56,530 bases of DNA from Flavobacterium frigoris PS1 (GTDB lineage Bacteria > Bacteroidota > Bacteroidia > Flavobacteriales > Flavobacteriaceae): NCBI RefSeq assembly GCF_000252125.1, contig NZ_AHKF01000012.1, positions 1 to 56,530 on the forward strand, read 5' to 3'. The notes under the pieces are model-generated. The model was given only the letters and a program-made list of their open reading frames with translations. It was not told the origin of the DNA and did no database searches. The translations under genes and the position numbers were made by a program. Shown here piece by piece: positions 34,415-42,074 of the stretch (position 1 is the first letter of the stretch; the number at the start of each line of letters is the position of its first letter).

Positions 34415-35175
34415 TTGTTTAAGATTTTAGCGGCTACAGGAGCTATCCTCTCCACAAACAACGAATAGGCTTTTTGTGATGGGTGTAAGCCGTCTTGCGC
34501 TACGAGATCCGTGTTTGTTAATCCTTTTCTGGTTATGTCAGTTATATTGATAAATTCAATGCTGTTTTCTTCACAGTATTTTTTGGCGAAAGCATTATAA
34601 TTATCGATCTCAGTTGAAATTTTCATTGGGTTTCCTGAACCTTGGCCGAAAGGCGTATAAGCATAGTCAGGAATAGACACTACTATTACTTTACTTTTCT
34701 CTCCATTCGCAAAAGTGATACTTTTATTTACTAACTCAGGAAACTCTTGCTCGTAAACCGAAAAAGATTTGTGCTGGTACTGATTGTTTACCCCAATTAA
34801 TAGCGTAACCAAATCGTAATTTGGCGTCAAGTTTTGGTTATTTATTGCTGAAACTAAATTGGTTGTAGTCCATCCTGTTTGAGCAACTACTTTTAAAGAA
34901 TAGGTATTGGTAATATTGGTGTTTTTTAAGCTTTGTTGTAATTGTTCAGGAAACTTGCAGCTGCTACATACACTTTGACCTATGGTGTAACTATCTCCTA
35001 ATGCTAAATAGTTAATGCTATGATCTAGCGTCTTTACTAAAGGGATGCTTTGGGATGTGGTATTTTGAGAACTTTCCATTATTGGTTTAGTCTCAAAAAC
35101 GGAGTTTTCTGTACTGCAATTGGTGAAGAGCAGTGCTAATAATAAAGTAACTAGTATTAAGATCGGATTTTTCAT
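34411..35175 (-). CDS. SGNH/GDSL hydrolase lipoprotein
   Basis: The 254-residue protein begins with a lipoprotein signal (L-L-L-A-L-L-F-T-N-C-S). The SGNH hydrolase blocks are present: Y-L-A-L-G-D-S-Y-T-I-G with the nucleophile Ser, V-T-L-L-I-G-V-N-N (block III) and D-G-L-H-P-S (block V with Asp and His). These esterases deacylate lipids or polysaccharide acetyl groups; the substrate is unknown. It is probably anchored in the membrane facing the periplasm or exported. Confidence 0.88.
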   Translation of the reverse strand: MKNPILILVTLLLALLFTNCSTENSVFETKPIMESSQNTTSQSIPLVKTLDHSINYLALGDSYTIGQSVCSSCKFPEQLQQSLKNTNITNTYSLKVVAQTGWTTTNLVSAINNQNLTPNYDLVTLLIGVNNQYQHKSFSVYEQEFPELVNKSITFANGEKSKVIVVSIPDYAYTPFGQGSGNPMKISTEIDNYNAFAKKYCEENSIEFINITDITRKGLTNTDLVAQDGLHPSQKAYSLFVERIAPVAAKILNK

Positions 35176-35237
35176 TAGTTTTAAATTAATGTTTAATGAA
35201 TTCTAATACTAGTTACGCTAATAAGATAGTGTTGGTT

Positions 35238-36020
35238 TTATGCCATGGCAACTTTATTTGTGATGCTTTCTTCAATTGCATCCCATAATCCAATGCGTTT
35301 TTCTAAAGCCATTTTGGCTATTTCTTCAACCTCTGACCATTTCTGCGCGTCATTTTCACAAAGTTCAGTTATCATTTGCATTGCCATAGGGCCATGTTCG
35401 TCAGAATCTAGTTCAATGTGTCTTTCGAAATAATAAATTAATTTGCTTAAGTCTGTATTTGGAAAGTTTTCTTGGAAATTTTTTAGGATGGCTGTGAACA
35501 TATTCGGAATCAAATCTTCGCGTCCAAAGGTAAAAGCTGCTGCTATTTCATGAGGCTTTCCTTCTTCAATTACTCTGAAAGTAAAGTCTAAAAACGCTTT
35601 GACATTTGGATGTAGGGCGCTTATTTTTATGGCAACGAAAATATTCTGTAATGAATGTACTTCTGTTAAAAAGCCATCAATTTCAGAGGTGTTTGCTCCA
35701 CAATCTTTCATTGCTTCGATATACATTTCGTAGTGGCTTTGACGGCGACCATCAATTGTTAGGTCTGATTCTTCTGCAACGACGATTTCGTTGATTAAAT
35801 ATCTAGTTTCTGGATTGGCTGTGGCGAACCAAGGAGTCGTGGTGCAGGTTAATTTAGATTGTAAAGCCTTTAGTAAGGACATGAAGTCCCATACTGCAAA
35901 TACGTGGTTCTCAAGAAAGCATTTTAAGTCATCAATCGTTTTGACTTTTTTGTAAAGCGGATGCTGCAACAAGATGATTTTTTGAGGCTCTATCGTGTTG
36001 TTAATATGCTGAATAGTCAT
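35238..36020 (-). CDS. DUF3050 heme-oxygenase-fold protein
   Basis: The ATG at 36020 (260 residues) is preferred over a start 15 codons upstream, which would lie in poor sequence. The pattern fits DUF3050: H-P-L-Y-K-K-V, N-H-V-F-A-V-W-D-F-M-S-L-L-K-A-L-Q, Y-L-I-N-E-I-V-V-A-E-E-S-D and Y-Y-F-E-R-H-I-E-L-D-S-D-E-H-G, an all-helical fold with acidic/His clusters like iron- or heme-binding relatives of heme oxygenase. Function is not established. Confidence 0.85.
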   Translation of the reverse strand: MTIQHINNTIEPQKIILLQHPLYKKVKTIDDLKCFLENHVFAVWDFMSLLKALQSKLTCTTTPWFATANPETRYLINEIVVAEESDLTIDGRRQSHYEMYIEAMKDCGANTSEIDGFLTEVHSLQNIFVAIKISALHPNVKAFLDFTFRVIEEGKPHEIAAAFTFGREDLIPNMFTAILKNFQENFPNTDLSKLIYYFERHIELDSDEHGPMAMQMITELCENDAQKWSEVEEIAKMALEKRIGLWDAIEESITNKVAMA

Positions 36021-36040
36021 AGCTTTTATTTTTAGTGTAA

Positions 36041-36074
36041 ATTTAAAAAAGCTTCTTGTTTCCAAGAAGCTTTT
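36041..36074 (-). terminator. Terminator of the acyl-CoA dehydrogenase gene
   Basis: A perfect 12-bp stem, AAAAGCTTCTTG (36047-36058) with CAAGAAGCTTTT (36063-36074), has a four-base loop that reads GAAA on the minus strand. It lies 38 bases past the stop of the gene at 36112-37290. Confidence 0.88.
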
Positions 36075-36111
36075 ATCATCGATTTTTTAAATACTGCAAT
36101 AGTTTTTATTT

Positions 36112-37290
36112 CTATTTAAAGGCAGGGATTCCAGTAATATCCATTCCAGTTATTAAGAGGTGGATATCGTGTGTTCCTTCATAGGTAATAACAGATTCTA
36201 AATTCATCATATGTCGCATAATAGAATATTCTCCTGTGATTCCCATGGCACCAAGCATTTGTCTTGCTTCACGGGCAATATGGATTGCCATATCAACATT
36301 ATTTCTTTTAGCCATAGAGATTTGAGCTGTAGTTGCTTTTCCTTCGTTTCTTAAAACACCGAGTCTCCAAGTTAGCAGTTGCGCTTTGGTGATTTCGGTA
36401 ATCATTTCAGCTAGTTTCTTTTGTTGCAATTGCGTTCCAGCAATAGGTTTGTCAAACTGGATTCTTTCTTTCGCATAACGCAAGGCAGTGTCATAACAGT
36501 CCATTGCAGCACCAATGGCGCCCCAGGCAATGCCATAACGAGCAGAATCTAAGCAACCTAGTGGTGCTCCTAATCCAGATTTGTTAGGTAACAAGTTTTC
36601 TTTAGGCACTTTTACGTTGTCAAAAATTAACTCCCCTGTTGAAGAAGCTCTAAGTGACCATTTGTTATGTGTTTCTGGAGTCGTAAATCCTTCCATTCCA
36701 CGTTCTACGATAAGTCCGTGAATTCGGCCTGTTTCATCTTTTGCCCAAACAACTGCAATGTCAGCAAATGGTGCATTTGAAATCCACATTTTAGCACCAT
36801 TTAACAGATAATGGTCGCCCATGTCTTTAAAATTGGTAATCATGCTTCCTGGATCTGAACCGTAATTAGGTTCTGTCAAACCAAAACAACCAATGAATTC
36901 TCCAGTGGCTAATTTTGGTAAATATTTCATACGTTGCTCTTCGTTACCGTATTTCCAAATAGGATACATAACTAATGAAGATTGTACAGATGAAGTAGAA
37001 CGAACACCTGAATCACCACGTTCGATTTCTTGCATGATTAGTCCGTATGATATTTGGTCTAATCCAGCTCCGCCATATTCCACAGGAATGTAAGGGCCAA
37101 AACCTCCAATTTCGCCTAAGCCTTTTATAATTTGTTTTGGGAATTCTGCCTTTTGAGCATATTCTTCAATGATGGGTGAAACTTCACGTTTTACCCATGC
37201 ACGTGCAGAATCACGTACTAATTTGTGTTCCTCAGATAATAAATCATCTAATAAGTAGTAGTCTGGCGATTGAAATAAATCTGGTTTCAT
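36112..37290 (-). CDS. Acyl-CoA dehydrogenase, glutaryl-CoA dehydrogenase type
   Basis: The 392-residue flavoenzyme has the acyl-CoA dehydrogenase blocks C-F-G-L-T-E-P-N-Y-G-S-D, K-M-W-I-S-N-A, L-R-A-S-S-T-G-E-L and the C-terminal catalytic Glu in I-T-Y-E-G-T-H-D-I-H. This block and R-A-W-V-K-R-E-V-S-P-I match glutaryl-CoA dehydrogenases, which oxidise and decarboxylate glutaryl-CoA to crotonyl-CoA in lysine/tryptophan breakdown. No other pathway gene is close by, so the substrate is inferred from the sequence type only. It is monocistronic. Confidence 0.92.
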   Translation of the reverse strand: MKPDLFQSPDYYLLDDLLSEEHKLVRDSARAWVKREVSPIIEEYAQKAEFPKQIIKGLGEIGGFGPYIPVEYGGAGLDQISYGLIMQEIERGDSGVRSTSSVQSSLVMYPIWKYGNEEQRMKYLPKLATGEFIGCFGLTEPNYGSDPGSMITNFKDMGDHYLLNGAKMWISNAPFADIAVVWAKDETGRIHGLIVERGMEGFTTPETHNKWSLRASSTGELIFDNVKVPKENLLPNKSGLGAPLGCLDSARYGIAWGAIGAAMDCYDTALRYAKERIQFDKPIAGTQLQQKKLAEMITEITKAQLLTWRLGVLRNEGKATTAQISMAKRNNVDMAIHIAREARQMLGAMGITGEYSIMRHMMNLESVITYEGTHDIHLLITGMDITGIPAFK

Positions 37291-37377
37291 ATTGAGTCTT
37301 TTATAGTGGTCTGGCAGTTGTTGATTAATCTTAGTATAAAATTAAAGCAATTTGCACGATTGGTTGTTTTTACGAGA

Positions 37378-37409
37378 CAAATTTACATAAAGAAATATAA
37401 CAAAACCAA
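37378..37409 (-). promoter_or_regulatory. Promoter of the acyl-CoA dehydrogenase gene
   Basis: On the minus strand TTG (37409-37407), a 21-base spacer and TAAATTTG (37385-37378) fit the flavobacterial consensus. The start codon is about 85 bases downstream. Confidence 0.65.
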
Positions 37410-37567
37410 TACGAAATGTTATATTTTTAAATAAATAATGTGGAGCTCCTATTTCATTAGAAACAAAGCGATATAGGCGCTATTAAATAGCAGCTTTGAG
37501 ACTTGTATGTGCTGAATTTAGTAATGTAAAATAGTGGAATGGGTGGTGAAATTTGATTTTTCGGTAA

Positions 37568-38281
37568 TTACATTTTCAAATAGAACTCTTTTGTCAGTTC
37601 TATGTATTCTTTTGTATAAAGGTGTCTTGCAGTTTCGATGATTAGTTCGTCGATAATGATATTGTTGTTTTCGGTGCGGCCAAAAGCCAATAAGCTGCGT
37701 TTAATCCCGGTTGTGGGAGTTCCTTTAACGCGAGTTATTTTTAATGGGTACAGCTCATATTCTTTGGCAAGAGCCAAAAAAGTATTCTCCTCTTTAAAAG
37801 GAATTATTACTGAAAAAACACCATTTTCTGAAAGTAATAAAGCGGCTGCTTCGACAAGGTCTTCAAAAGGCATGGCGTCTTGAAAACGTGCCATATCTCT
37901 TTGATTGCTGTCAGTTTTGTAATCTTCGCTGTAAAATGGAGGGTTGGAAACAATAAGGTCGTATTCGTCTTCGGGTTCTTCGACAAATTCGTCCAGACCT
38001 GCATGAAAACAGAATAAACGGTCGCTCCAAGGAGAGTTTTCAAAATTATCTACCGATTGCTCGTAGGCTTCTTCGTCAATTTCCAGTGCGTCAATTTGTT
38101 CGGCATGACTGCGCTGCGCTAACATCAAGGCAATTATTCCAGTTCCAGTTCCAATATCTAAAATACTAAACGGATTGTTTTCGATTGGTGTCCACGCGCC
38201 AAGTAAAACGCCATCGGTCCCTATTTTCATAGCACAACGATCTTGCTCTGTTGAGAATTGTTTGAATTGAAATTTTGACAT
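37568..38281 (-). CDS. trmN6: tRNA1(Val) (adenine(37)-N6)-methyltransferase
   Basis: The ATG at 38281 gives M-S-K-F-Q-F-K-Q-F-S-T-E-Q, typical of the YfiC/TrmN6 family; an upstream start 16 codons earlier was rejected. The 237-residue protein has motif I I-L-D-I-G-T-G-T-G-I-I-A and the N6-adenine signature D-L-I-V-S-N-P-P-F-Y. It methylates A37 of tRNA1Val. It follows rimM on the same strand by 66 bases and may be in the rpsP operon. Confidence 0.9.
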   Translation of the reverse strand: MSKFQFKQFSTEQDRCAMKIGTDGVLLGAWTPIENNPFSILDIGTGTGIIALMLAQRSHAEQIDALEIDEEAYEQSVDNFENSPWSDRLFCFHAGLDEFVEEPEDEYDLIVSNPPFYSEDYKTDSNQRDMARFQDAMPFEDLVEAAALLLSENGVFSVIIPFKEENTFLALAKEYELYPLKITRVKGTPTTGIKRSLLAFGRTENNNIIIDELIIETARHLYTKEYIELTKEFYLKM

Positions 38282-38347
38282 GGAAATGAGAGTGTTTATT
38301 TGGATTTTTAATAATAACCGAATAAACAAATAACCGATTAAACTTTT

Positions 38348-38872
38348 CTAAAGATACATTTCGATCAAGCCTTCTGGTAAATCCATGAGTACTTTTTTAT
38401 TCTCACGGTCAATTTTGACAAGAAAATGGTCAATCATGGGTATAAGAATTTCTATATCATCTTTTAGTACTTCGAATAATGGTTGAGCAGTAGTGTCATT
38501 GATAGATTGGATTTCTCCAACATAGCCAAGACGTTTGTCTTCAACTTCAAAACCAATTACTTCGTGAAAATAGAATTTGTTACCGCTAAGTTTCGGTAAC
38601 ATTTTTATTGGAAGATATAAATCGTTACCGATAATGGCATCGGCTTCTTCTTCATTATTTACGTCTTCAAAGCGAACGCGAAGGAAGTCGTTTTTGTGCA
38701 GGGAACTACTTTCAATAAAAAAAGGAACCAAGTGTTTGTTGCATTCAACAAACACTGATTCCAAGTTCTCGTATAGCTCTGGCTCGTCCGTGTCTAAATA
38801 GGCAAGGACTTCCCCTTTAAAACTAAATTTTTTGGCGATTTTACCTAAATAGAAACAATCTTCTTTACGCAT
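38348..38872 (-). CDS. rimM: Ribosome maturation factor RimM
   Basis: The 174-residue protein has the two RimM beta-barrel domains: N-terminal Y-L-G-K-I-A-K-K-F-S-F-K-G-E-V, and a PRC-barrel with G-F-E-V-E-D-K-R-L-G-Y-V-G and I-L-I-P-M-I-D-H-F-L. RimM helps assemble the 30S head around S19. It is 14 bases after rpsP, the usual rpsP-rimM pairing. Confidence 0.95.
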   Translation of the reverse strand: MRKEDCFYLGKIAKKFSFKGEVLAYLDTDEPELYENLESVFVECNKHLVPFFIESSSLHKNDFLRVRFEDVNNEEEADAIIGNDLYLPIKMLPKLSGNKFYFHEVIGFEVEDKRLGYVGEIQSINDTTAQPLFEVLKDDIEILIPMIDHFLVKIDRENKKVLMDLPEGLIEMYL

Positions 38873-38886
38873 CTTCGCTTCTAAAT

Positions 38887-39450
38887 TTATGCTTGAGTTT
38901 CTTCGTTGTTTTCTTCTGCAGCAGGAGTTTCTTCAGTTGATTCAACTTCAGCAACTTCTTCTTCAACAGCAGGAGCGGCAGCAGCGATAGCGTCTGCTTC
39001 AGCTTTTGCAGCTGCAGCTAAACGTTTTGCATTTACATCTTGTTCTGCTTTGAAAGCTTTAGCTTTAGCGTCAGCTTGAGTTTTAGTCAAACCTTCTTTT
39101 TTAGCATCAACTGTTCCAGTTTTAGCTTCTAACCAAGTAGCTAATTTTGAATCAGCTTGTTCTTGAGTTAAGGCTCCTTTACGGATACCACCGTCAAGGT
39201 GATGTTTCAATAAAGCTCCTTTGTAAGAAAGAATTGCTTTAGCAGTTTCAGTTGGTTGTGCACCATTGTGTAACCATTTAACTGCACTATCAAGGTTTAA
39301 GTCGATAGTTGCTGGGTTTGTGTTTGGATTGTAAGTACCGATTTTCTCTAAGTATTTACCGTCTCTTTTTGAGCGAGCATCTGCTGCTACAACCCAGTAA
39401 AAAGGTTTTCCTTTTTTACCGTGTCTTTGTAATCTAATTTTTACTGACAT
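38887..39450 (-). CDS. rpsP: 30S ribosomal protein bS16 with long C-terminal tail
   Basis: Residues 1 to about 85 are bS16 (M-S-V-K-I-R-L-Q-R-H-G-K-K, then D-A-R-S-K-R-D-G-K-Y-L-E-K-I-G-T-Y-N-P). The protein is 187 residues, about twice the usual size, with a Lys/Ala tail (about 95-155) ending in an acidic Glu-rich stretch, as known in Bacteroidota. It heads rpsP-rimM. Confidence 0.96.
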   Translation of the reverse strand: MSVKIRLQRHGKKGKPFYWVVAADARSKRDGKYLEKIGTYNPNTNPATIDLNLDSAVKWLHNGAQPTETAKAILSYKGALLKHHLDGGIRKGALTQEQADSKLATWLEAKTGTVDAKKEGLTKTQADAKAKAFKAEQDVNAKRLAAAAKAEADAIAAAAPAVEEEVAEVESTEETPAAEENNEETQA

Positions 39451-39500
39451 AATCTAAATGATTAAATTTTGAGGTACTCGACCTCTATTAATTAAGGATG

Positions 39501-39532
39501 CAAAGATATACTATTTTTTTCTAATATGACAA
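39501..39532 (-). promoter_or_regulatory. Promoter of rpsP
   Basis: On the minus strand TTG (39532-39530), a 21-base spacer and TATCTTTG (39508-39501) match the consensus, giving a leader of about 45 bases before the rpsP ATG at 39450. Confidence 0.72.
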
Positions 39533-39651
39533 TAAGTTGTTATTGTAATGAATAAGAATGTTTTACACTTGTTTTTGCTGTATTTTTTTCTCGCTAATCC
39601 TATTTATTTAGCGATAATACCATACTTTTGTTACTATAAATTACGCATTTT

Positions 39652-40119
39652 ATGAAAAAAACAATTCTTTTTATGATCGTGCTATTTTCCTTAATGTCCT
39701 GTACAGAGGATATAAGGTTTAATAATCCCTCTTTTCAAGGGTCAAAGGATAATCTCTTTTGGAGGGCAATAGAGTCTAAAGCAACAATAAGTCCCAGCGG
39801 ATCTTTAGTTATTGAGGCATATTCTGGAAACGAAGTAATAACTTTAAAGACGACTTCAACGGTAAAGCAAACGTATCCTTTGGGAACAAGTACAAGTAAA
39901 ACAGCCACTTATGTTTTAAAGGATATTGATGGAACAATTACTTTTTCAACAGGAATTGGAATTGGTAACGGCCAGATAATCATAACACAATATGATGCAG
40001 TAGCTAATACAGTGTCAGGCTCCTTTAAATTTAATGCGAAAAACATTTACAATAATCCATTGGCAGGTGATATTTTGAATTTTCAGCAAGGGGTATTTTA
40101 TAAAGTTCCCATAAGGTAG
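39652..40119 (+). CDS. DUF6252-like lipoprotein
   Basis: The 155-residue protein starts with a lipoprotein signal (I-L-F-M-I-V-L-F-S-L-M-S-C-T). The mature part is a beta-rich domain with W-R-A-I-E-S-K-A, D-G-T-I-T-F, V-S-G-S-F-K-F-N-A and a terminal G-V-F-Y-K-V-P-I. That C-terminal pattern is typical of DUF6252 proteins of flavobacteria, of unknown function. TACTTTTG at 39623-39630 is a likely -7 box. Confidence 0.78.
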   Translation: MKKTILFMIVLFSLMSCTEDIRFNNPSFQGSKDNLFWRAIESKATISPSGSLVIEAYSGNEVITLKTTSTVKQTYPLGTSTSKTATYVLKDIDGTITFSTGIGIGNGQIIITQYDAVANTVSGSFKFNAKNIYNNPLAGDILNFQQGVFYKVPIR

Positions 40120-40256
40120 CACCTGCTAACCAATTAGGGCATCTACGTAATTTTAAAAGTGCTTGGATTTAGCCTTTTTGTTAGTTTTCCTCTTTTTCTA
40201 AATTAAAATAAAATCATAAATAAGCTAATATATAGTGTGTTATAAAAAAATAGCAT

Positions 40257-40264
40257 TACATTTG
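40257..40264 (+). promoter_or_regulatory. Probable -7 promoter element of the RRM gene
   Basis: TACATTTG matches TAnnTTTG and lies 25 bases before the ATG at 40290. The -33 region shows no clear TTG. Confidence 0.45.
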
Positions 40265-40289
40265 TTGCAATTATTATAAATAAGTACAT

Positions 40290-40652
40290 ATGAATATTTT
40301 TGTTGGAAGCCTTCCATTCAGTATTGAGGAAGCAGATTTAAGAGAGTCTTTCGAGGCTTATGGTGCAGTTGATTCTGTAAAAATTATCACTGATAAATTT
40401 ACTGGAAGAAGTAAAGGATTCGGTTTTGTTGAAATGACGAATGATGATGAAGCTCAAAAAGCGATTGATGAATTGAACGGTGCTACTGTTCAAGGACGTG
40501 CAATTGTGGTTAACAAATCTGAGCCAAAACCAGAAGGAGAAAGAAGAAGTTTTAACAATAACAGTCGTGGTGGAGATTCACGCGGTGGTTATGGTGGTGG
40601 AAACAGCCGTGGTGGAGAAAACCGTGGTGGTGGAAACAGAGGAGGATATTAA
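40290..40652 (+). CDS. RRM-domain RNA-binding protein with Gly/Arg-rich tail
   Basis: The 120-residue protein has one RNA recognition motif (1 to about 78): RNP2 I-F-V-G-S-L and RNP1 K-G-F-G-F-V-E-M. The tail (about 85-120) is made of R-G-G and G-G-N/Y repeats, as in RNA-chaperone-like RRM proteins of cyanobacteria and Bacteroidota. It probably binds mRNA; targets are unknown. A 15-bp terminator follows. Confidence 0.93.
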   Translation: MNIFVGSLPFSIEEADLRESFEAYGAVDSVKIITDKFTGRSKGFGFVEMTNDDEAQKAIDELNGATVQGRAIVVNKSEPKPEGERRSFNNNSRGGDSRGGYGGGNSRGGENRGGGNRGGY

Positions 40653-40672
40653 TATTTTTTTCTACAACTATA

Positions 40673-40706
40673 AAAAAAGGGGACAATGTAAATTGTCCCC
40701 TTTTTT
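40673..40706. terminator. Terminator after the RRM gene
   Basis: Six A, GGGGACAAT (40679-40687), loop GTAA, ATTGTCCCC (40692-40700) and six T form a 15-bp stem with a GNRA-type tetraloop. Confidence 0.9.
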
Positions 40707-40851
40707 GTTTTTAAGATAAAGTGTAGTTTTTCACTAGAGAATTAAATATCAAAACCATTCTTGCTACAAAATGGGGGCAATCTGAAATCAGGAGGTCTTA
40801 GTTATGCTGAACGGGTAAAGAAAGAATTATTCTCTTGAAAGTTATAAAACG

Positions 40852-40885
40852 AAAAATGCTGCCAATGTAAATTGACAGCATTTTT
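40852..40885 (-). terminator. Terminator after leuB
   Basis: AAAAATGCTG (40852-40861) pairs with CAGCATTTTT (40876-40885); the top is C-CAAT-GTAA-ATTG-A with one mismatch. Minus-strand reading gives a T tract after the stem. It lies about 75 bases past the leuB stop. Confidence 0.75.
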
Positions 40886-40961
40886 GCTTGTAAATAGTTA
40901 GTTGGTGTAGTAGTTGTTTGTTTTATAGGTATGCTTTCCGTCAGTCGCGTTCTTGTGTAGC

Positions 40962-42023
40962 TTACAAATTAGCAACTAACCAGTCTCCTACATCACTTGT
41001 TTTGTAAACTGTTGCCCCTTTTTTGGCTAAATCCTCGGTAACAATACCTTGTTCTAGTGATTTGTTAACCGCGGCTCTGATAGCTTCAGCTTCTTCTTTT
41101 AGTCCAAAAGCATCTTCAAACATCATGGCCGCTGATAATACAGTCGCTAATGGGTTGGCAATATTTAATCCTGTAGCTTGTGGGTAAGATCCGTGTATAG
41201 GTTCGTATAAAGAAGTGTGTTCTCCTACTGATGCTGATGGCATTAATCCCATAGATCCAGAAATTACAGAAGCTTCGTCTGTTAGGATGTCTCCAAACAA
41301 GTTTTCAGTAATCAATACATCATAAGAGTTTGGCCATTGTACTAATCGCATCGCAACAGCATCTACAAATTCGTAACTTACGGTTACTTCAGGGTAATCT
41401 TTTTCCATTGCTTGTACAGTCTCTCTCCATAAACGAGAAGTCTCTAATACGTTAGCTTTGTCAACACAACATAATTTTTTAGTACGTGTCATGGCTAATT
41501 CAAAACCTTTTTTTGCTAAACGTTGAACTTCTGCTCTCGTGTAAGTACAAGTGTCAAATGCAGTTTCGCCATCGTCTTTTCTTCCTTTTTCTCCAAAGTA
41601 GATTCCACCAGTTAATTCTCTTAAGAAAACTAAATCAGTTCCTTCGATTCGTTCTCTCTTTAGAGGAGAATTGTCAATCAATGATGGAAATGTGAATGTA
41701 GGTCGAACATTAGCAAATAGACCTAGTTTTTTACGCATCAATAACAATCCTTGTTCAGGTCGTACTGGTGCAGAAGGATCATTATCGTATTTTGGATGTC
41801 CAACTGCTCCAAAAAGGACAGCGTCCGCAGCCATACATATATCATGTGTTTCATCTGGATAGGGAACTCCTATGGCATCAATTGCACAAGCTCCAGTAAG
41901 AGCCGGAGTCCAAGTGATTTCGTGCTTGAATTTTTTTGCAATGGCATTAGAAACTTTTACGGCTTCATTGATTACCTCTGGTCCGATTCCGTCTCCTGCT
42001 AATAGTGCTATTGTATATCTCAT
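40962..42023 (-). CDS. leuB: 3-isopropylmalate dehydrogenase
   Basis: The 353-residue protein has the isocitrate/isopropylmalate dehydrogenase blocks: L-L-A-G-D-G-I-G-P-E-V, R-E-L-T-G-G-I-Y-F-G, and the NAD-binding G-S-M-G-L-M-P-S-A-S with E-P-I-H-G-S. It oxidises 3-isopropylmalate in leucine synthesis, and can also act on methylmalate if the citramalate route runs. It is the last gene of the leuC-leuD-cimA-like-leuB group. Confidence 0.96.
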   Translation of the reverse strand: MRYTIALLAGDGIGPEVINEAVKVSNAIAKKFKHEITWTPALTGACAIDAIGVPYPDETHDICMAADAVLFGAVGHPKYDNDPSAPVRPEQGLLLMRKKLGLFANVRPTFTFPSLIDNSPLKRERIEGTDLVFLRELTGGIYFGEKGRKDDGETAFDTCTYTRAEVQRLAKKGFELAMTRTKKLCCVDKANVLETSRLWRETVQAMEKDYPEVTVSYEFVDAVAMRLVQWPNSYDVLITENLFGDILTDEASVISGSMGLMPSASVGEHTSLYEPIHGSYPQATGLNIANPLATVLSAAMMFEDAFGLKEEAEAIRAAVNKSLEQGIVTEDLAKKGATVYKTSDVGDWLVANL

Positions 42024-42074
42024 TATAGTATTTTTTATTACTGATTCTTCGTTGTTTTTTGTAAATATGATGCT

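Noticed and set aside
40559..40650. GGTGGT repeats as a DNA repeat array
   Set aside because: They encode the Gly/Arg tail of the RRM protein and are explained by its coding sequence.
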